From UBA2421 sp002343075 (GTDB taxonomy: Bacteria; Planctomycetota; Phycisphaerae; Tepidisphaerales; Tepidisphaeraceae): DNA of 64,000 nucleotides. A program made the translations under genes and the position numbers. This document shows positions 7,928 through 16,634 of the stretch, piece after piece (position 1 is the first letter of the stretch; every line of letters starts with the position of its first letter). Where the stretch lies: positions 1 to 64,000 of the forward strand of contig CALJLN010000050.1 of the NCBI GenBank assembly GCA_937982565.1, in the 5' to 3' direction. The notes under the pieces were generated by a model, which ran no database searches, was not told the DNA's origin, and saw nothing but the letters and a program-made list of their open reading frames with translations.

Positions 7928-9538
7928 TTGAGCATCGCGCAACCCATTCTCGCCTTCGGTTCGCTCGATTGGACGATTCTCTGCATCTACTTCGCAGCGA
8001 TGTTCGCGGTCGGCTTGTGGCATTACCGCAAGCATGACTCTTCGGAAGATTATTTCCTTGCCGATCGCTCGATGCCAACCTGGGTGCTTGCGATTTCCAT
8101 CGTAGGCTCGTCGCTCAGCGTTGCTACATTTGTGGGCGCGCCCGACTTTGCGTTCGGGAAAAATCTGACCTACGTCATGTATTTCCTCGGCAGCTCGATC
8201 GGGGCGGTAATCGTGGCGTTTCTTTTCGTGCCCCGACTCTACGCTGCCGGGACGGTGACGGTCTATGGATTCCTCGCCACCCGGTTCGGCGAAGGCGCGC
8301 GTATCGCGTCTGCGGTGGTGTTTCTGCTCGGGCGATTCATGGCCTCAGGCTCGCGCGTCCTGATGGCGGCGGCGCCGCTTTGCCTATTGTTGTTCGACGA
8401 CCTCGCACCTTTCGATAACAAGCAAAACATGATCCTGGCCATCTGCCTGATCGGCGTGGTTGGGACATTTTATACGGTTCTTGGGGGCATTCGCGCAGTC
8501 ATCTGGGTCGATCTTGTGCAATATTGCATTGTACTAGGTGCCGCAATTCTGACGCTGGTAATCCTCTTCACCAAACTGCATATGTCCCCGGCAGAGCTTT
8601 GGGCCGTGCTATCCACCGCCGGCGAGGGTGGCGGGAGCAAACTGCAGGTGGTGAGCCTTTCAACCAGCTTCTCCAACCCCCACACCCTCATGGCAGCGGT
8701 GTTTGGAGCAACCTTTCTCGCCGTCGCCTCGCTCGCCCTCGATCAGGACATGGCCCAGCGGTTCCTCGTGGCCAAAAGCGCCAGCCGCGGGGCCGCGAGC
8801 GTGATCGCGTCGCAATTGATTGCCGTACTCACCGTGATGCTCTTTCTCATTATTGGCTTGCTTTTGTTCGTTTTTTACAAGCGAACCGATCTCACCGGCC
8901 TAAGCCCCGTCCCCCCGCCGAGCGATTCACTCGCGCAGATTGTCTACCCCTGGTTTCTGCTGCGCGAGTTGCCCCCGATTCTAGCCGGGCTGGCAATCGC
9001 AGGTCTGTTCGCCGCGGCGCAAGGAACGATGGACTCGGCCATCAACGCGATGGCCAGCAGTGCGGTTGCGGATGTTTACTTTCCGATTCGCCGAATGATG
9101 GGAAGGCCCATCGATACCTCGACCGACGCCGCAGCCCCGAAATGGGCCGTTGCGCTCATCGGCGGGGTGATGACACTCTTCGCGATACTTTGCGTCTTCA
9201 TCTACGACGCAAAGAGCAACACATTTCTAGATTTCGCGCTGGCGATGCTCACATTCTCTCTTGCCGGGCTTCTCGGCGTCTATTGCTGCGCGATGTTCAC
9301 GCGCCGGGGCAATTCGGCTTCGGTTATCGCGGCGCTCGCGGGCGGGTTCATTACTGTTGTGGTGCTGCAGAATTTTGTGCTCGGCCCGATTACAGAGCGA
9401 TTCCTCGAACAGCGCTTTACGCTTGCATGGCCGTGGCATATGCCCATTGGCGGGTTAGTGAGTTTCCTGATTTGCTGCATTGGTTCGCGGCGCGGCGCTC
9501 GCCAAGCGATGCAATCGGAAGTACAACTCGCGCGATGA
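7928..9538 (+). CDS. Sodium/solute symporter family (SSS) transporter
   Basis: About 536 residues with roughly 13 predicted membrane helices, typical of SSS proteins. Recognisable segments are SSEDYFLADRSMPTWVLA near the N-terminus, GGIRAVIWVDLVQ, and AGLFAAAQGTMDSAINAMAS (the conserved SSS region). The substrate is not evident. No ATG fits; TTG 7928 is the best start, with AAGGAG about 14 bases upstream, which is long, so the start is uncertain. The position after nagZ suggests uptake of a sugar or amino-sugar, but that is inference. The stop overlaps the next start (ATGA). Confidence 0.85.
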   Translation: MSIAQPILAFGSLDWTILCIYFAAMFAVGLWHYRKHDSSEDYFLADRSMPTWVLAISIVGSSLSVATFVGAPDFAFGKNLTYVMYFLGSSIGAVIVAFLFVPRLYAAGTVTVYGFLATRFGEGARIASAVVFLLGRFMASGSRVLMAAAPLCLLLFDDLAPFDNKQNMILAICLIGVVGTFYTVLGGIRAVIWVDLVQYCIVLGAAILTLVILFTKLHMSPAELWAVLSTAGEGGGSKLQVVSLSTSFSNPHTLMAAVFGATFLAVASLALDQDMAQRFLVAKSASRGAASVIASQLIAVLTVMLFLIIGLLLFVFYKRTDLTGLSPVPPPSDSLAQIVYPWFLLRELPPILAGLAIAGLFAAAQGTMDSAINAMASSAVADVYFPIRRMMGRPIDTSTDAAAPKWAVALIGGVMTLFAILCVFIYDAKSNTFLDFALAMLTFSLAGLLGVYCCAMFTRRGNSASVIAALAGGFITVVVLQNFVLGPITERFLEQRFTLAWPWHMPIGGLVSFLICCIGSRRGARQAMQSEVQLAR

Positions 9539-10638
9539 ACGCCGAACTGATTCAGCCGAATATTCATATCGCGGTCGTCCATTTCCCGATCGCCCTGCTC
9601 GCGCTGGGTGTATTTCTGGAAACCTTCAGCTTCCTCGGCTGGCGCGATTCGTCACTGCGCCGGGCGGCACGATGGATGATCCTGTTCGGCGCGATCGCCG
9701 CGGCGCCTGTGGCGACCAGCGGCATCTATGCGCTGTTCGACACCCGCGACGCCACCCCGACCGACGCACTCACGCAGGAAATCGTGAGCGACCATGTGCT
9801 GTTTGGCAGCATCGGCACGGTCGCAGCGCTGCTGGTCTGTGCCGGTTGGATCGGGTTGACCGACGAGTGGCGACGCAAGTTGCACTGGCCGCTGCTGGTT
9901 TTGATGCTTCTCGCCACCGCCGTCGTTTTGTCGACCGCGCATCATGGCGGTGAAATGGTCTATCAACACGGCATCGGCGTGAAGACTGACGGCGGTCTCA
10001 CCGAACCAGCATCGACCCAGCCGCTACCGGGTGGACTGGCGGGCCTGAGCCAGCGGGTTGCGCCGATCGCCCCGCCGCTGCAGGTGCATATGCTTCTCGG
10101 TGGGCTTGCCGGCGGGTTGGGGATCATCGCAATCGGGGTCTCCAGCCGTGCCATGCTCGACCGCGGCGCCCCTATCGAGCCGAATGAGCGTCACGACGGC
10201 ACCGCGATTGCCTCAGCGTTCGCGGCCCCGCTGGCCGACGTCGTGTTTGCCGAGGAGCGAGCACAGCGCGCCGGTCCCGTGGTGTGGCTGACGATTCTCA
10301 TCGGCGCCCTCGCGTCGCTGGCAGGGTGGTGGTTTTTGGCACACGACAGCGATGTCTGGAGTATCAAGGCGCTGTGGCAAATGGCCACCGATCGATCGCT
10401 CAATGAAGGCCGGTGGCTCACCCGTCGCACCGCACACCTCATCGCAGGCCCGGCGATGCTCCTGCTGCCGCTAATCCTGCTGGCCATCTCCCGCTACCGC
10501 CCCCGCGGGCGCGTTCTATGGGCGGTGGTGAGCCTTCTGCTGCTGGTTGCCATCGCGGCGCAAGTCTGGCTTGGACAACTCATGTTGCTGGATGAGTCGC
10601 GCACCATGGGCCCGATCACGCGATGGAGTACTCGCTGA
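9535..10638 (+). CDS. DUF2231-type membrane protein
   Basis: The 367-residue protein starts in an ATGA overlap with the symporter and so is probably translationally coupled. The N-terminal part has HFPIALLALGVFLE and a later STAHHGGEMVYQHG motif, both characteristic of DUF2231 predicted membrane proteins; the conserved His could ligate heme or a metal, which is conjecture. A second hydrophobic region (about 245-355) has further helices, and the linker is hydrophilic. Function unknown. It is the last gene of the forward run that begins at 5517. Confidence 0.75.
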   Translation: MNAELIQPNIHIAVVHFPIALLALGVFLETFSFLGWRDSSLRRAARWMILFGAIAAAPVATSGIYALFDTRDATPTDALTQEIVSDHVLFGSIGTVAALLVCAGWIGLTDEWRRKLHWPLLVLMLLATAVVLSTAHHGGEMVYQHGIGVKTDGGLTEPASTQPLPGGLAGLSQRVAPIAPPLQVHMLLGGLAGGLGIIAIGVSSRAMLDRGAPIEPNERHDGTAIASAFAAPLADVVFAEERAQRAGPVVWLTILIGALASLAGWWFLAHDSDVWSIKALWQMATDRSLNEGRWLTRRTAHLIAGPAMLLLPLILLAISRYRPRGRVLWAVVSLLLLVAIAAQVWLGQLMLLDESRTMGPITRWSTR

Positions 10639-10704
10639 TCAAGAGTCCCCCGGCGGGTTCGACTCGCTGATTCGGCCGCCGGGAGAACCCACATGACCGA
10701 TTCA

Positions 10705-11439
10705 TCACCGCCGAAGCGTCAGCAGCCGGATGGTCTTTGATCGGTCTTCCAGCCGGACTTCGCTCAGTTCCAGCTTCCATCCGCACAACCGGATCCAATC
10801 GGGAAATGGCGCACCGTTGGGCCGGGTTGGTTCACCCAGGAGCACCGCACCATCGGGTGCAAGGTGGTGTAACCAAAAATCGTTGAGGTACTCCCACTGC
10901 GCGCGATCGTACAGCACATCTGCTCCCAGGATTAGATCATATCGATCGTCCATGCGGTCGGTTTGCCAATCAACCGGGCGCGCGGAAACTCTCTCACTCC
11001 ATGCCAGCGCATTGAGCAGGGCAAACTCCAGCGATTGAGCCTCGATATCCACAAATGTAACAGTGGCACCCAGCGATGCGGCGATCATCCCGGCAAAGCC
11101 CATGCCGCAGCCCAGGTCGAGCACGCGCTTACCCGCGGCGGTCGCGGGGTGCTGGTGCAACCACTCGCCGATGCCGATCGCGCTTTCCCACAATTCAGCC
11201 CAGTAGGGCATGCGCCCGACTTCTCCCCGGCCTTCGGCGGCGATGACCTGATCGAGCACCTGCTCTGGGTCGGCCACGCGCGTGAATGCATAAGCCCGGC
11301 CGGCGATGGTGTATGTCTCGTCCAGCAGCTCGAATTGTGCCGAAAGAGTGCGCCGCTTCTCGGCGAGCAAAGTGGCAAGATGGGGAGAGGGCGAGGGCAA
11401 TCCGCCGGGAGTCTTAACTGCCCTGCCGAGTCGGTGCAA
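10705..11439 (-). CDS. Class I SAM-dependent methyltransferase (METTL21/protein-methyltransferase-like)
   Basis: The 244-residue protein has motif I VLDLGCGMGFAG, an acidic motif II (VTFVDIE) and DLILGADVLYD, an arrangement seen in the METTL21/nicotinamide-methyltransferase-like group that methylates proteins or small amines. The C-terminus ends with an Arg-rich strand. The N-terminal 30 residues are low in similarity, so the start may be internal. It converges with the DUF2231 gene; a GC hairpin (CCCGGCGG near 10650 with CCGCCGGG near 10675) lies in the 66-base gap. Substrate unknown. Confidence 0.8.
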   Translation of the reverse strand: MHRLGRAVKTPGGLPSPSPHLATLLAEKRRTLSAQFELLDETYTIAGRAYAFTRVADPEQVLDQVIAAEGRGEVGRMPYWAELWESAIGIGEWLHQHPATAAGKRVLDLGCGMGFAGMIAASLGATVTFVDIEAQSLEFALLNALAWSERVSARPVDWQTDRMDDRYDLILGADVLYDRAQWEYLNDFWLHHLAPDGAVLLGEPTRPNGAPFPDWIRLCGWKLELSEVRLEDRSKTIRLLTLRR

Positions 11440-11468
11440 TCGACAAGCGGGACAAAGTGATTTATTCT
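11440..11468 (+). promoter_or_regulatory. Sigma-70-like promoter for the small lipoprotein
   Basis: TCGACA (11440-11445) and TATTCT (11463-11468) are separated by exactly 17 bases. The -10 ends 10 bases before ATG 11479, and no ribosome site is visible, so the mRNA would be almost leaderless. Confidence 0.5.
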
Positions 11469-11478
11469 ACGCGGCACG

Positions 11479-11724
11479 ATGAAGGTTCACGTTCTGAAGC
11501 GATCGGTGTCGGGAAGTCTCGTCGTAGCCCTTTTGCTGGCGGCGGGCGTCGGAGGTTGCTCCCGCGGCAATAAGTTGGAAACCGGGTACACCTATCGCCC
11601 CCTTTCCGCCTCCCCGGCGGAGATTCGGGGCTTTTACGCAGAAAAGTTCACTCCCGAGGCTCGCGCGGCCCAGCTCGAACGAGAGCAGGAGTTTGAAGCC
11701 CGCCGACCAAGGCCGGGGTACTAG
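11479..11724 (+). CDS. Small lipoprotein, unknown function
   Basis: An 81-residue protein with a Lys/Arg start, hydrophobic stretch and lipobox GVGGC near residue 27. The mature part is only about 54 residues and highly charged (EREQEFEARRPRPGY at the end). It is divergent from the methyltransferase and has its own good promoter. I do not recognise a family. Confidence 0.6.
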   Translation: MKVHVLKRSVSGSLVVALLLAAGVGGCSRGNKLETGYTYRPLSASPAEIRGFYAEKFTPEARAAQLEREQEFEARRPRPGY

Positions 11725-11874
11725 GTATTACCCGCAGCGATCGAAGGTGCACACGGAGAGTTACACCGATGGGTCGCGGCGAGAATTGCTCCGGCGATAT
11801 CGGACGTGGCCTGCTGTTGCCGTTTCATGTCCCAGGCTAAACGGTGCCTACATCTGGTGCCGGAGATAGCGTGA

Positions 11875-12582
11875 TTGGACGCGGGCCGTCTGATGCGCCT
11901 AGAGTTTGATAATGTGGAAACACGCTCGATGATTGATCCCCGGGCCTTTGTGGCTGCGGTTCAACCGCTTTTGCAGGCGAAAGATTGCAACGGCCTCCAC
12001 GCGCTGTTGCGCAACCGCTGGGCGAGCCGGGAGATTATTGACCTGCTTCGGTTCGGCGATTGCGAAGCGCGCAAGGTTGCGGCGCTGGCGCTCTCGCTGG
12101 TGGGGTGCCGGCGGTGTCTGCCGGAATTGGCCAGGCTCTTAAAGGACTCCGACCCCGTGACCAACCAGATGGCCGAGCACGCAATGTGGTCGATCTGGTT
12201 TCGGCTAGGCTCTTCCAAGGCCAACTGCCTGCTCCGCGCCGGCGTGGAAGCGATGAACCAGCAGCGCCTGAATGAGGCGATCGGCTATTTCTCCGAGGCC
12301 ATTACCGAATGCGATGAGTTTGCCGAGGCCTGGAACCAGCGCGCCACGGCGCACTATCTCCTGGAAAACTACTCCACTTCCATCGTCGACGCCCGGGCTG
12401 CGGTGGCGCGCAATCCGAATCATTTTGGAGCGTGGGCGGGACTTGGACATTGCTATGCGCATCTGAATCGGCTCGACGAAGCGCTGGAGGCATATGAACG
12501 CGCGCTGGAGATCAACCCAAGCCTGGAGTGCCTTCAGGAGGCGATCCATCAGATCACCGAACTTCGAGACGGCAAAGCGTGA
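11875..12582 (+). CDS. HEAT-like and TPR-repeat protein
   Basis: The 235-residue protein has an N-terminal HEAT-like segment (ARKVAALALSLVGCRRCLPE, residues 60-85) and two or three TPR units in the C-terminal half (EAIGYFSEAITECDEFAEAW; AWAGLGHCYAHLNRLDEALE; AYERALEINPSL). It has no signal peptide and is probably a cytoplasmic protein-protein adaptor. The TTG start at 11875 has GGAG 9 bases upstream; ATG 11893 is an alternative. A 150-base gap separates it from the small lipoprotein, with no promoter I can assign. Confidence 0.7.
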   Translation: MDAGRLMRLEFDNVETRSMIDPRAFVAAVQPLLQAKDCNGLHALLRNRWASREIIDLLRFGDCEARKVAALALSLVGCRRCLPELARLLKDSDPVTNQMAEHAMWSIWFRLGSSKANCLLRAGVEAMNQQRLNEAIGYFSEAITECDEFAEAWNQRATAHYLLENYSTSIVDARAAVARNPNHFGAWAGLGHCYAHLNRLDEALEAYERALEINPSLECLQEAIHQITELRDGKA

Positions 12583-12604
12583 TTCGGAGCAATGATCGCC
12601 GCGG

Positions 12605-13675
12605 GTGGCGGCGGCTGGGCATTTCACAGTGAAGCAAGCACTTCACCAATATCTCTTCCGGCAACGCCTGGCATGGGTCGCCACCCGCGCCGTGGAGGGC
12701 GCGTCGATGGGCCTGATCGTCGGGGCGGCGGCTTCGCTTGGGGTTGTGGGGCTCCTCTGGTGGTCCGGGGAGCCTTCAACCGCGTTCGTCATCGCGCTTT
12801 CGTTGCTCGGCATGACCTGCGCCGGTGCTTTGACCCTCCTGAAGATTCCATCCAACCTTGCAGTAGCAAGCCGGATTGACCAGCAGTTTCGCCTGCATGA
12901 TCTGCTTTCCACTGCCCTGCAGACGATGGGCGATCGCGGCGCAGATCCACAGTGGCGCACGATTTTGGCGGCGCAGGCCGAGGCCGCCACGGCCCAATTG
13001 CCAGGGTTTGGAATTCGGGGGACACGATTCGGCCCCCGCCTGCACGCGGCGGCAGTGCTGGCTGTGGGGATGGTCGTGACCGTGTCAGCCATCGCATCGC
13101 CGAACGCTGGCAAGCATCCGCGCAATTCCTCTCGGCTGGACGAAACGAACACGGCATCAGCAAAACACGCGCCCGATCCTGCATCGAAGCAGCGCACGAA
13201 CGGTGATTCAATCCGGAACACAGAAGACGCGCGCATTCCCACCGCCCCTGGCCCCGAAGCAACCGTTGCTGCGACGCTTGACCGTGATGGAGAAACGAAT
13301 GCGTCTGATCGCTTTGCTTTCGCGGAAGCGGACTCAGGCGACGCAGCCGGGGCATCGGCCGGAGCAGGCGCGCGGAATCGATCGCGCGAAACTGAATCCA
13401 CTTTTCTCAAGCCTTCTCCAGCAGACGCGTCGGCGTCCGGCAACATCAATGGTGTAACCGCCGGCGGCGCGGCGGCGACGGAACTGCCCGCGGGCGAGCC
13501 GCGCGATGCCTCAGACACCGATGCAGTCGGCGAGGTGTCGAAGAAATCGCCGCAGCCCGTGGTGACGAAGTTAAAGGAACCGCCGAGTTCGAGCGACGGG
13601 CAGGCCCAACCCCGATCACCGGAGATTCCGCCGGAGCATCGAGAACTGGTTCGCCGGTTTTTTTCGCGCGATTGA
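12605..13675 (+). CDS. Membrane protein with two N-terminal helices and a long low-complexity tail
   Basis: About 356 residues. Two hydrophobic helices lie near residues 38-80 (VGAAASLGVVGLLWWSG and FVIALSLLGMTCAGALTLL) and a third near 147-163. Then comes a long disordered Ala/Ser/Asp/Glu-rich region ending in EHRELVRRFFSRD. The middle segment DQQFRLHDLLSTALQTM is the most protein-like part. The start is uncertain: GTG 12605 or GTG 12629. It precedes the ABC genes by about 100 bases on the same strand. No family recognised. Confidence 0.6.
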   Translation: MAAAGHFTVKQALHQYLFRQRLAWVATRAVEGASMGLIVGAAASLGVVGLLWWSGEPSTAFVIALSLLGMTCAGALTLLKIPSNLAVASRIDQQFRLHDLLSTALQTMGDRGADPQWRTILAAQAEAATAQLPGFGIRGTRFGPRLHAAAVLAVGMVVTVSAIASPNAGKHPRNSSRLDETNTASAKHAPDPASKQRTNGDSIRNTEDARIPTAPGPEATVAATLDRDGETNASDRFAFAEADSGDAAGASAGAGARNRSRETESTFLKPSPADASASGNINGVTAGGAAATELPAGEPRDASDTDAVGEVSKKSPQPVVTKLKEPPSSSDGQAQPRSPEIPPEHRELVRRFFSRD

Positions 13676-13742
13676 GGCCCGGGATTTCTGACGACTTCCG
13701 ATTTGTCCACTTGCAACTTTCTTGCATTTCCAGTGTTGTAAC

Positions 13743-13751
13743 TGATACGAT
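13743..13751 (+). promoter_or_regulatory. Extended -10 promoter before the ABC-DUF3299 cassette
   Basis: TGATACGAT is an extended -10 (TGn plus TACGAT, 4 of 6 matches). TTGCAT at 13722-13727 could be a poor -35 with an 18-base spacer. It lies about 27 bases upstream of the ATPase start, with AGGAG between, so transcription of the cassette may begin here. Confidence 0.4.
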
Positions 13752-13778
13752 TTTTGGCGCTTTTTCAGGAGTAGTGCA

Positions 13779-14522
13779 TTGGCTGTGACGCTCGATTCAG
13801 TTTTCAAGCAGTACGTCGCGCCCGACGGCTCAGCGGTGCCGGTCATTCATATTCCAAAGTTCGCGCTTCTCCCCGGCGAACACGTTGCGTTGATTGGCAC
13901 CAGCGGATCGGGAAAGACCACGCTGCTGCACCTGATTGCCGGGATTCTGGTGCCGGATCGGGGGCGGATAGTCTTTTCGGGAACCCGGGACGACGCGCGT
14001 GGGTCGGGCTCAGCCGTCGTCCCCTACTCGACCCCGCCGGGCCTGGGTCGCGAGGTGGACATTTCCCAACTTTCCGAAGCGCGCCGCGATGTGTTTCGTG
14101 GGCAGAACATCGGCTACATCTTTCAAACGCACCACCTACTGGGCGGGTTCACTGCGTTGGAAAATGTGCAACTGGGCATGAGTTTTACTGGTCGGCGCGT
14201 GGATGTGGGGTGGGCAACCCATCTTCTCACCGCGGTGGGCCTGGCAGATCGCATGCACTACAAGCCGGGCAAGCTCTCGGTCGGCCAGCAGCAGCGGGTT
14301 GCGGTGGCGCGGGCGCTGGCCAATCGCCCGCTGCTCGTCCTGGCCGATGAGCCGACCGGCGCGCTCGATCCTGCCAACGCCCAGCAGGTGCTTGACCTCA
14401 TCCGCACGCTCTGCACCGAAGTGGGTGCCAGCCTGCTCTTAGTGACGCACGACATGACAATCGCCAACCAGCTTCCCCGGCAGGTGATGCTGGGCGAGCT
14501 CAATCAACCGCAAGTGAAATGA
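13779..14522 (+). CDS. ABC transporter ATP-binding protein, LolD/MacB type
   Basis: The 247-residue ATPase has Walker A GTSGSGKTT (40-48), the signature LSVGQQQRVAVARAL (about 166-180) and Walker B with LLVLADEPTG, followed by a switch His in LLVTHDM. The sequence type is that of LolD/MacB/FtsE ATPases that work with FtsX-like permeases. TTG 13779 has AGGAG 7 bases upstream. An insertion of about 25 residues after the first domain (around 65-90, GTRDDARGSGSAVVPYS) is longer than in LolD. Its stop overlaps the permease start (ATGA), so the two are coupled. Confidence 0.9.
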   Translation: MAVTLDSVFKQYVAPDGSAVPVIHIPKFALLPGEHVALIGTSGSGKTTLLHLIAGILVPDRGRIVFSGTRDDARGSGSAVVPYSTPPGLGREVDISQLSEARRDVFRGQNIGYIFQTHHLLGGFTALENVQLGMSFTGRRVDVGWATHLLTAVGLADRMHYKPGKLSVGQQQRVAVARALANRPLLVLADEPTGALDPANAQQVLDLIRTLCTEVGASLLLVTHDMTIANQLPRQVMLGELNQPQVK

Positions 14523-15889
14523 ATATATTCCAACTGGTACTCAAGCAGATGCGCCAGCGGGCGCTGTCCACCTGGCTGACGCTCTTGAGCGTGATGCTTG
14601 GGGTGGCGCTCGCGGTTGTCATCATGCTCATCCGGCGCGAGTCGGCGGTGCTCTTCGGACAGACCGATTACGGGTTTGATATCATTGTCGGTGCCAAGGC
14701 TTCTTCATTACAGCTAGTGATGAACACGGTCTATCACATCGACCGCTCGCCGGGCAATATTCCCTATTCGGTCTACAAGCAGCTTACCGAAAGCCCACAG
14801 TTTCGCCCGGCAGTGCGAATGGCCGTCCCGACGGCAGTCGGAGACTCATACCAGGGCCAGCGCATTGTCGGCACAATCCCGCAGCTATTCGGCATGGAGG
14901 ACGACGGCATCACCCCAATCCCGGCCAATCGCACGATGCAATATCGCCCCGGCAAGCGCTACGAAATCGCGCAAGGCCGGGTGTTTCACGGGCAAAAGTT
15001 TGAAGCCGTCATCGGTGCCGACATTACCAAGCTCACCGGCCTGAAACTTGGCGACATTTTCAAGGCGACCCACGGCCTGCCTAAACCCGGCGAAACACCC
15101 GACATTCACGGAGAAGAGTGGACCGTTGTCGGAGTGCTGAAGGAGACTGGAACCGCCGCCGACCGCGTGCTGTATATCTCGCTGCCGTCGTTCTATGCCA
15201 TGAGCGGCCACGATTATGCAATGAAGGCGCAGGCCGCCATTCGCCAGGGCATTGACACAAGCCGAGCCAACGCGCCCGGGCCAACGACTGCGTATGACGT
15301 TCGACCCGATGGCACAATCGAACTGCATCTGCCCGAATCCGATTGGGCGCTCTCTGCAGTGCTGGTCAAAAGCCGAAGCCCGTTTTTTGCCAGCCAGATG
15401 ATGTATGTCATGAACAACGGCCAACAAGCGGCCGCGGTCAACCCGGCGAGCGTGATGCGGGAGTTTTTTAACACATTCCTGCAACCCACCACCCGCGCCT
15501 GGGGGGCTGTGGCCTACCTCGTGAACGCAGTCGCGATCGTGGCGATCCTGGTAAGCATCTACAACAGCGTCGCGGCGAGAATTCGCGAAATTGCAATTCT
15601 CCGGGCCTTGGGGGCAACCCGCCGCAGGGTGATGCTCACCATCTGCCTGGAGGCAGGGCTGATCGGCTTGGCAGGCGGTGTGCTGGGCATCGCCGCCGGG
15701 CACCTTCTTGGTGCTCTGGTAAGCGGGTATTTTCAACAAACGATAGGCGAGGGCATCCGATGGTGGATTGTCTCCCGGGAAGAATGGCTATACTTACTGA
15801 GCGTGACGGTCGTTTCGATGCTCGCAGGTCTGGTGCCAGCGATGAAGGCCTATCGGACACCCGTGGCGGACAATCTGGCGGGAGTGTAG
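14519..15889 (+). CDS. FtsX/MacB-like ABC transporter permease
   Basis: The 456-residue protein has one N-terminal helix (about 18-38), a large extracytoplasmic domain (40-330) and three C-terminal helices (about 335-355, 375-400, 425-445), the classic four-helix FtsX/LolE/MacB topology. AREIAILRALGATRRRVM is the conserved coupling segment facing the ATPase. Such permeases rarely move substrates through a channel; they use ATP to drive conformational work on periplasmic partners. The next two genes encode exported or anchored DUF3299 proteins that are the obvious partner candidates. Confidence 0.88.
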   Translation: MNIFQLVLKQMRQRALSTWLTLLSVMLGVALAVVIMLIRRESAVLFGQTDYGFDIIVGAKASSLQLVMNTVYHIDRSPGNIPYSVYKQLTESPQFRPAVRMAVPTAVGDSYQGQRIVGTIPQLFGMEDDGITPIPANRTMQYRPGKRYEIAQGRVFHGQKFEAVIGADITKLTGLKLGDIFKATHGLPKPGETPDIHGEEWTVVGVLKETGTAADRVLYISLPSFYAMSGHDYAMKAQAAIRQGIDTSRANAPGPTTAYDVRPDGTIELHLPESDWALSAVLVKSRSPFFASQMMYVMNNGQQAAAVNPASVMREFFNTFLQPTTRAWGAVAYLVNAVAIVAILVSIYNSVAARIREIAILRALGATRRRVMLTICLEAGLIGLAGGVLGIAAGHLLGALVSGYFQQTIGEGIRWWIVSREEWLYLLSVTVVSMLAGLVPAMKAYRTPVADNLAGV

Positions 15890-15922
15890 CCTGGCTTGGT
15901 GATCTCTGATCGGAGTGACAGG

Positions 15923-16618
15923 ATGATTCGAGGCATTGTTTCAGTTTTCGCGGTTCTTAGCCTGCTTGCTGTGACAGTGCGCGCCGAACCCACCCCTGTT
16001 GCCGATGATGCCACGGTGGAAGTGCGGGCGCAGTCGGCGATGAATCGTGGGGATTGGGAGCGGGCGGTGCCGCTTCTGAAGGAACTGCGGGAAAAATACG
16101 CCGATATTGCGCCCGAGCGCCTCGGCGCGATTGATGAACAGATTCGCATGGCCGAGCGGGCACTGGCGACGGGTGCCCCCCCGCCGGAGCAAGTGCTCAC
16201 CGCGGCTGACGTCCGTAAGCCGCATTCCCTCCCGGGCGATGGGCAGGTCTATGAAACGACCATCAAGGAACTGGGCAATTTTGATTATGATCAGAACGAA
16301 GGCGGCAACATCCCCAACGACGTTAAAGCCTTGTCAGGAAGCAAGATACGGCTCAAAGGATTCATGATTCCCATGGATCAGGCCGAGTCGATTACCAGTT
16401 TTGCGCTGGTTCCGGACTTGTTTGCCTGCTGTTTCGGTCAACCGCCCCAAATTCAACATACTTTGGTAGCTTCCACGCCCAAAGGCAAAGCTGTGTCGTA
16501 TTATCCTGATGAGATTGTCGTCGAAGGAAGGTTGATCGTCGAGGAGAAAAAGGAAGACGGCTTTCTCATCAGCGTGTTTGAGGTGGAGGTCGACAGCGTG
16601 CGGCCGGCGTCTAAGTGA
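15923..16618 (+). CDS. Exported DUF3299-family protein (first copy)
   Basis: Using ATG 15923 (GGAG 7 bases upstream) the protein has 231 residues with a signal peptide (about 1-22). Residues 30-70 form a short helical repeat (MNRGDWERAVPLLKELREKY). The C-terminal half is a DUF3299 domain with the motif Cys169-Cys170-Phe-x-x-Pro-Pro-Gln-x-x-His179. The Cys pair and His could bind a metal. It follows the permease by 33 bases and is probably co-transcribed. In other bacteria DUF3299 genes, as far as I recall, sit beside FtsX-like ABC genes, including a zinc-regulated Vibrio cluster. Exact role unknown. Confidence 0.8.
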   Translation: MIRGIVSVFAVLSLLAVTVRAEPTPVADDATVEVRAQSAMNRGDWERAVPLLKELREKYADIAPERLGAIDEQIRMAERALATGAPPPEQVLTAADVRKPHSLPGDGQVYETTIKELGNFDYDQNEGGNIPNDVKALSGSKIRLKGFMIPMDQAESITSFALVPDLFACCFGQPPQIQHTLVASTPKGKAVSYYPDEIVVEGRLIVEEKKEDGFLISVFEVEVDSVRPASK

Positions 16619-16634
16619 GTGAGGGTGTGTCGCG

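Noticed and set aside
9535..10638. Extension of the DUF2231 frame back to 8524
   Set aside because: The extra part is the out-of-frame shadow of the symporter; ATGA overlap and DUF2231 motif fix the start at 9535.
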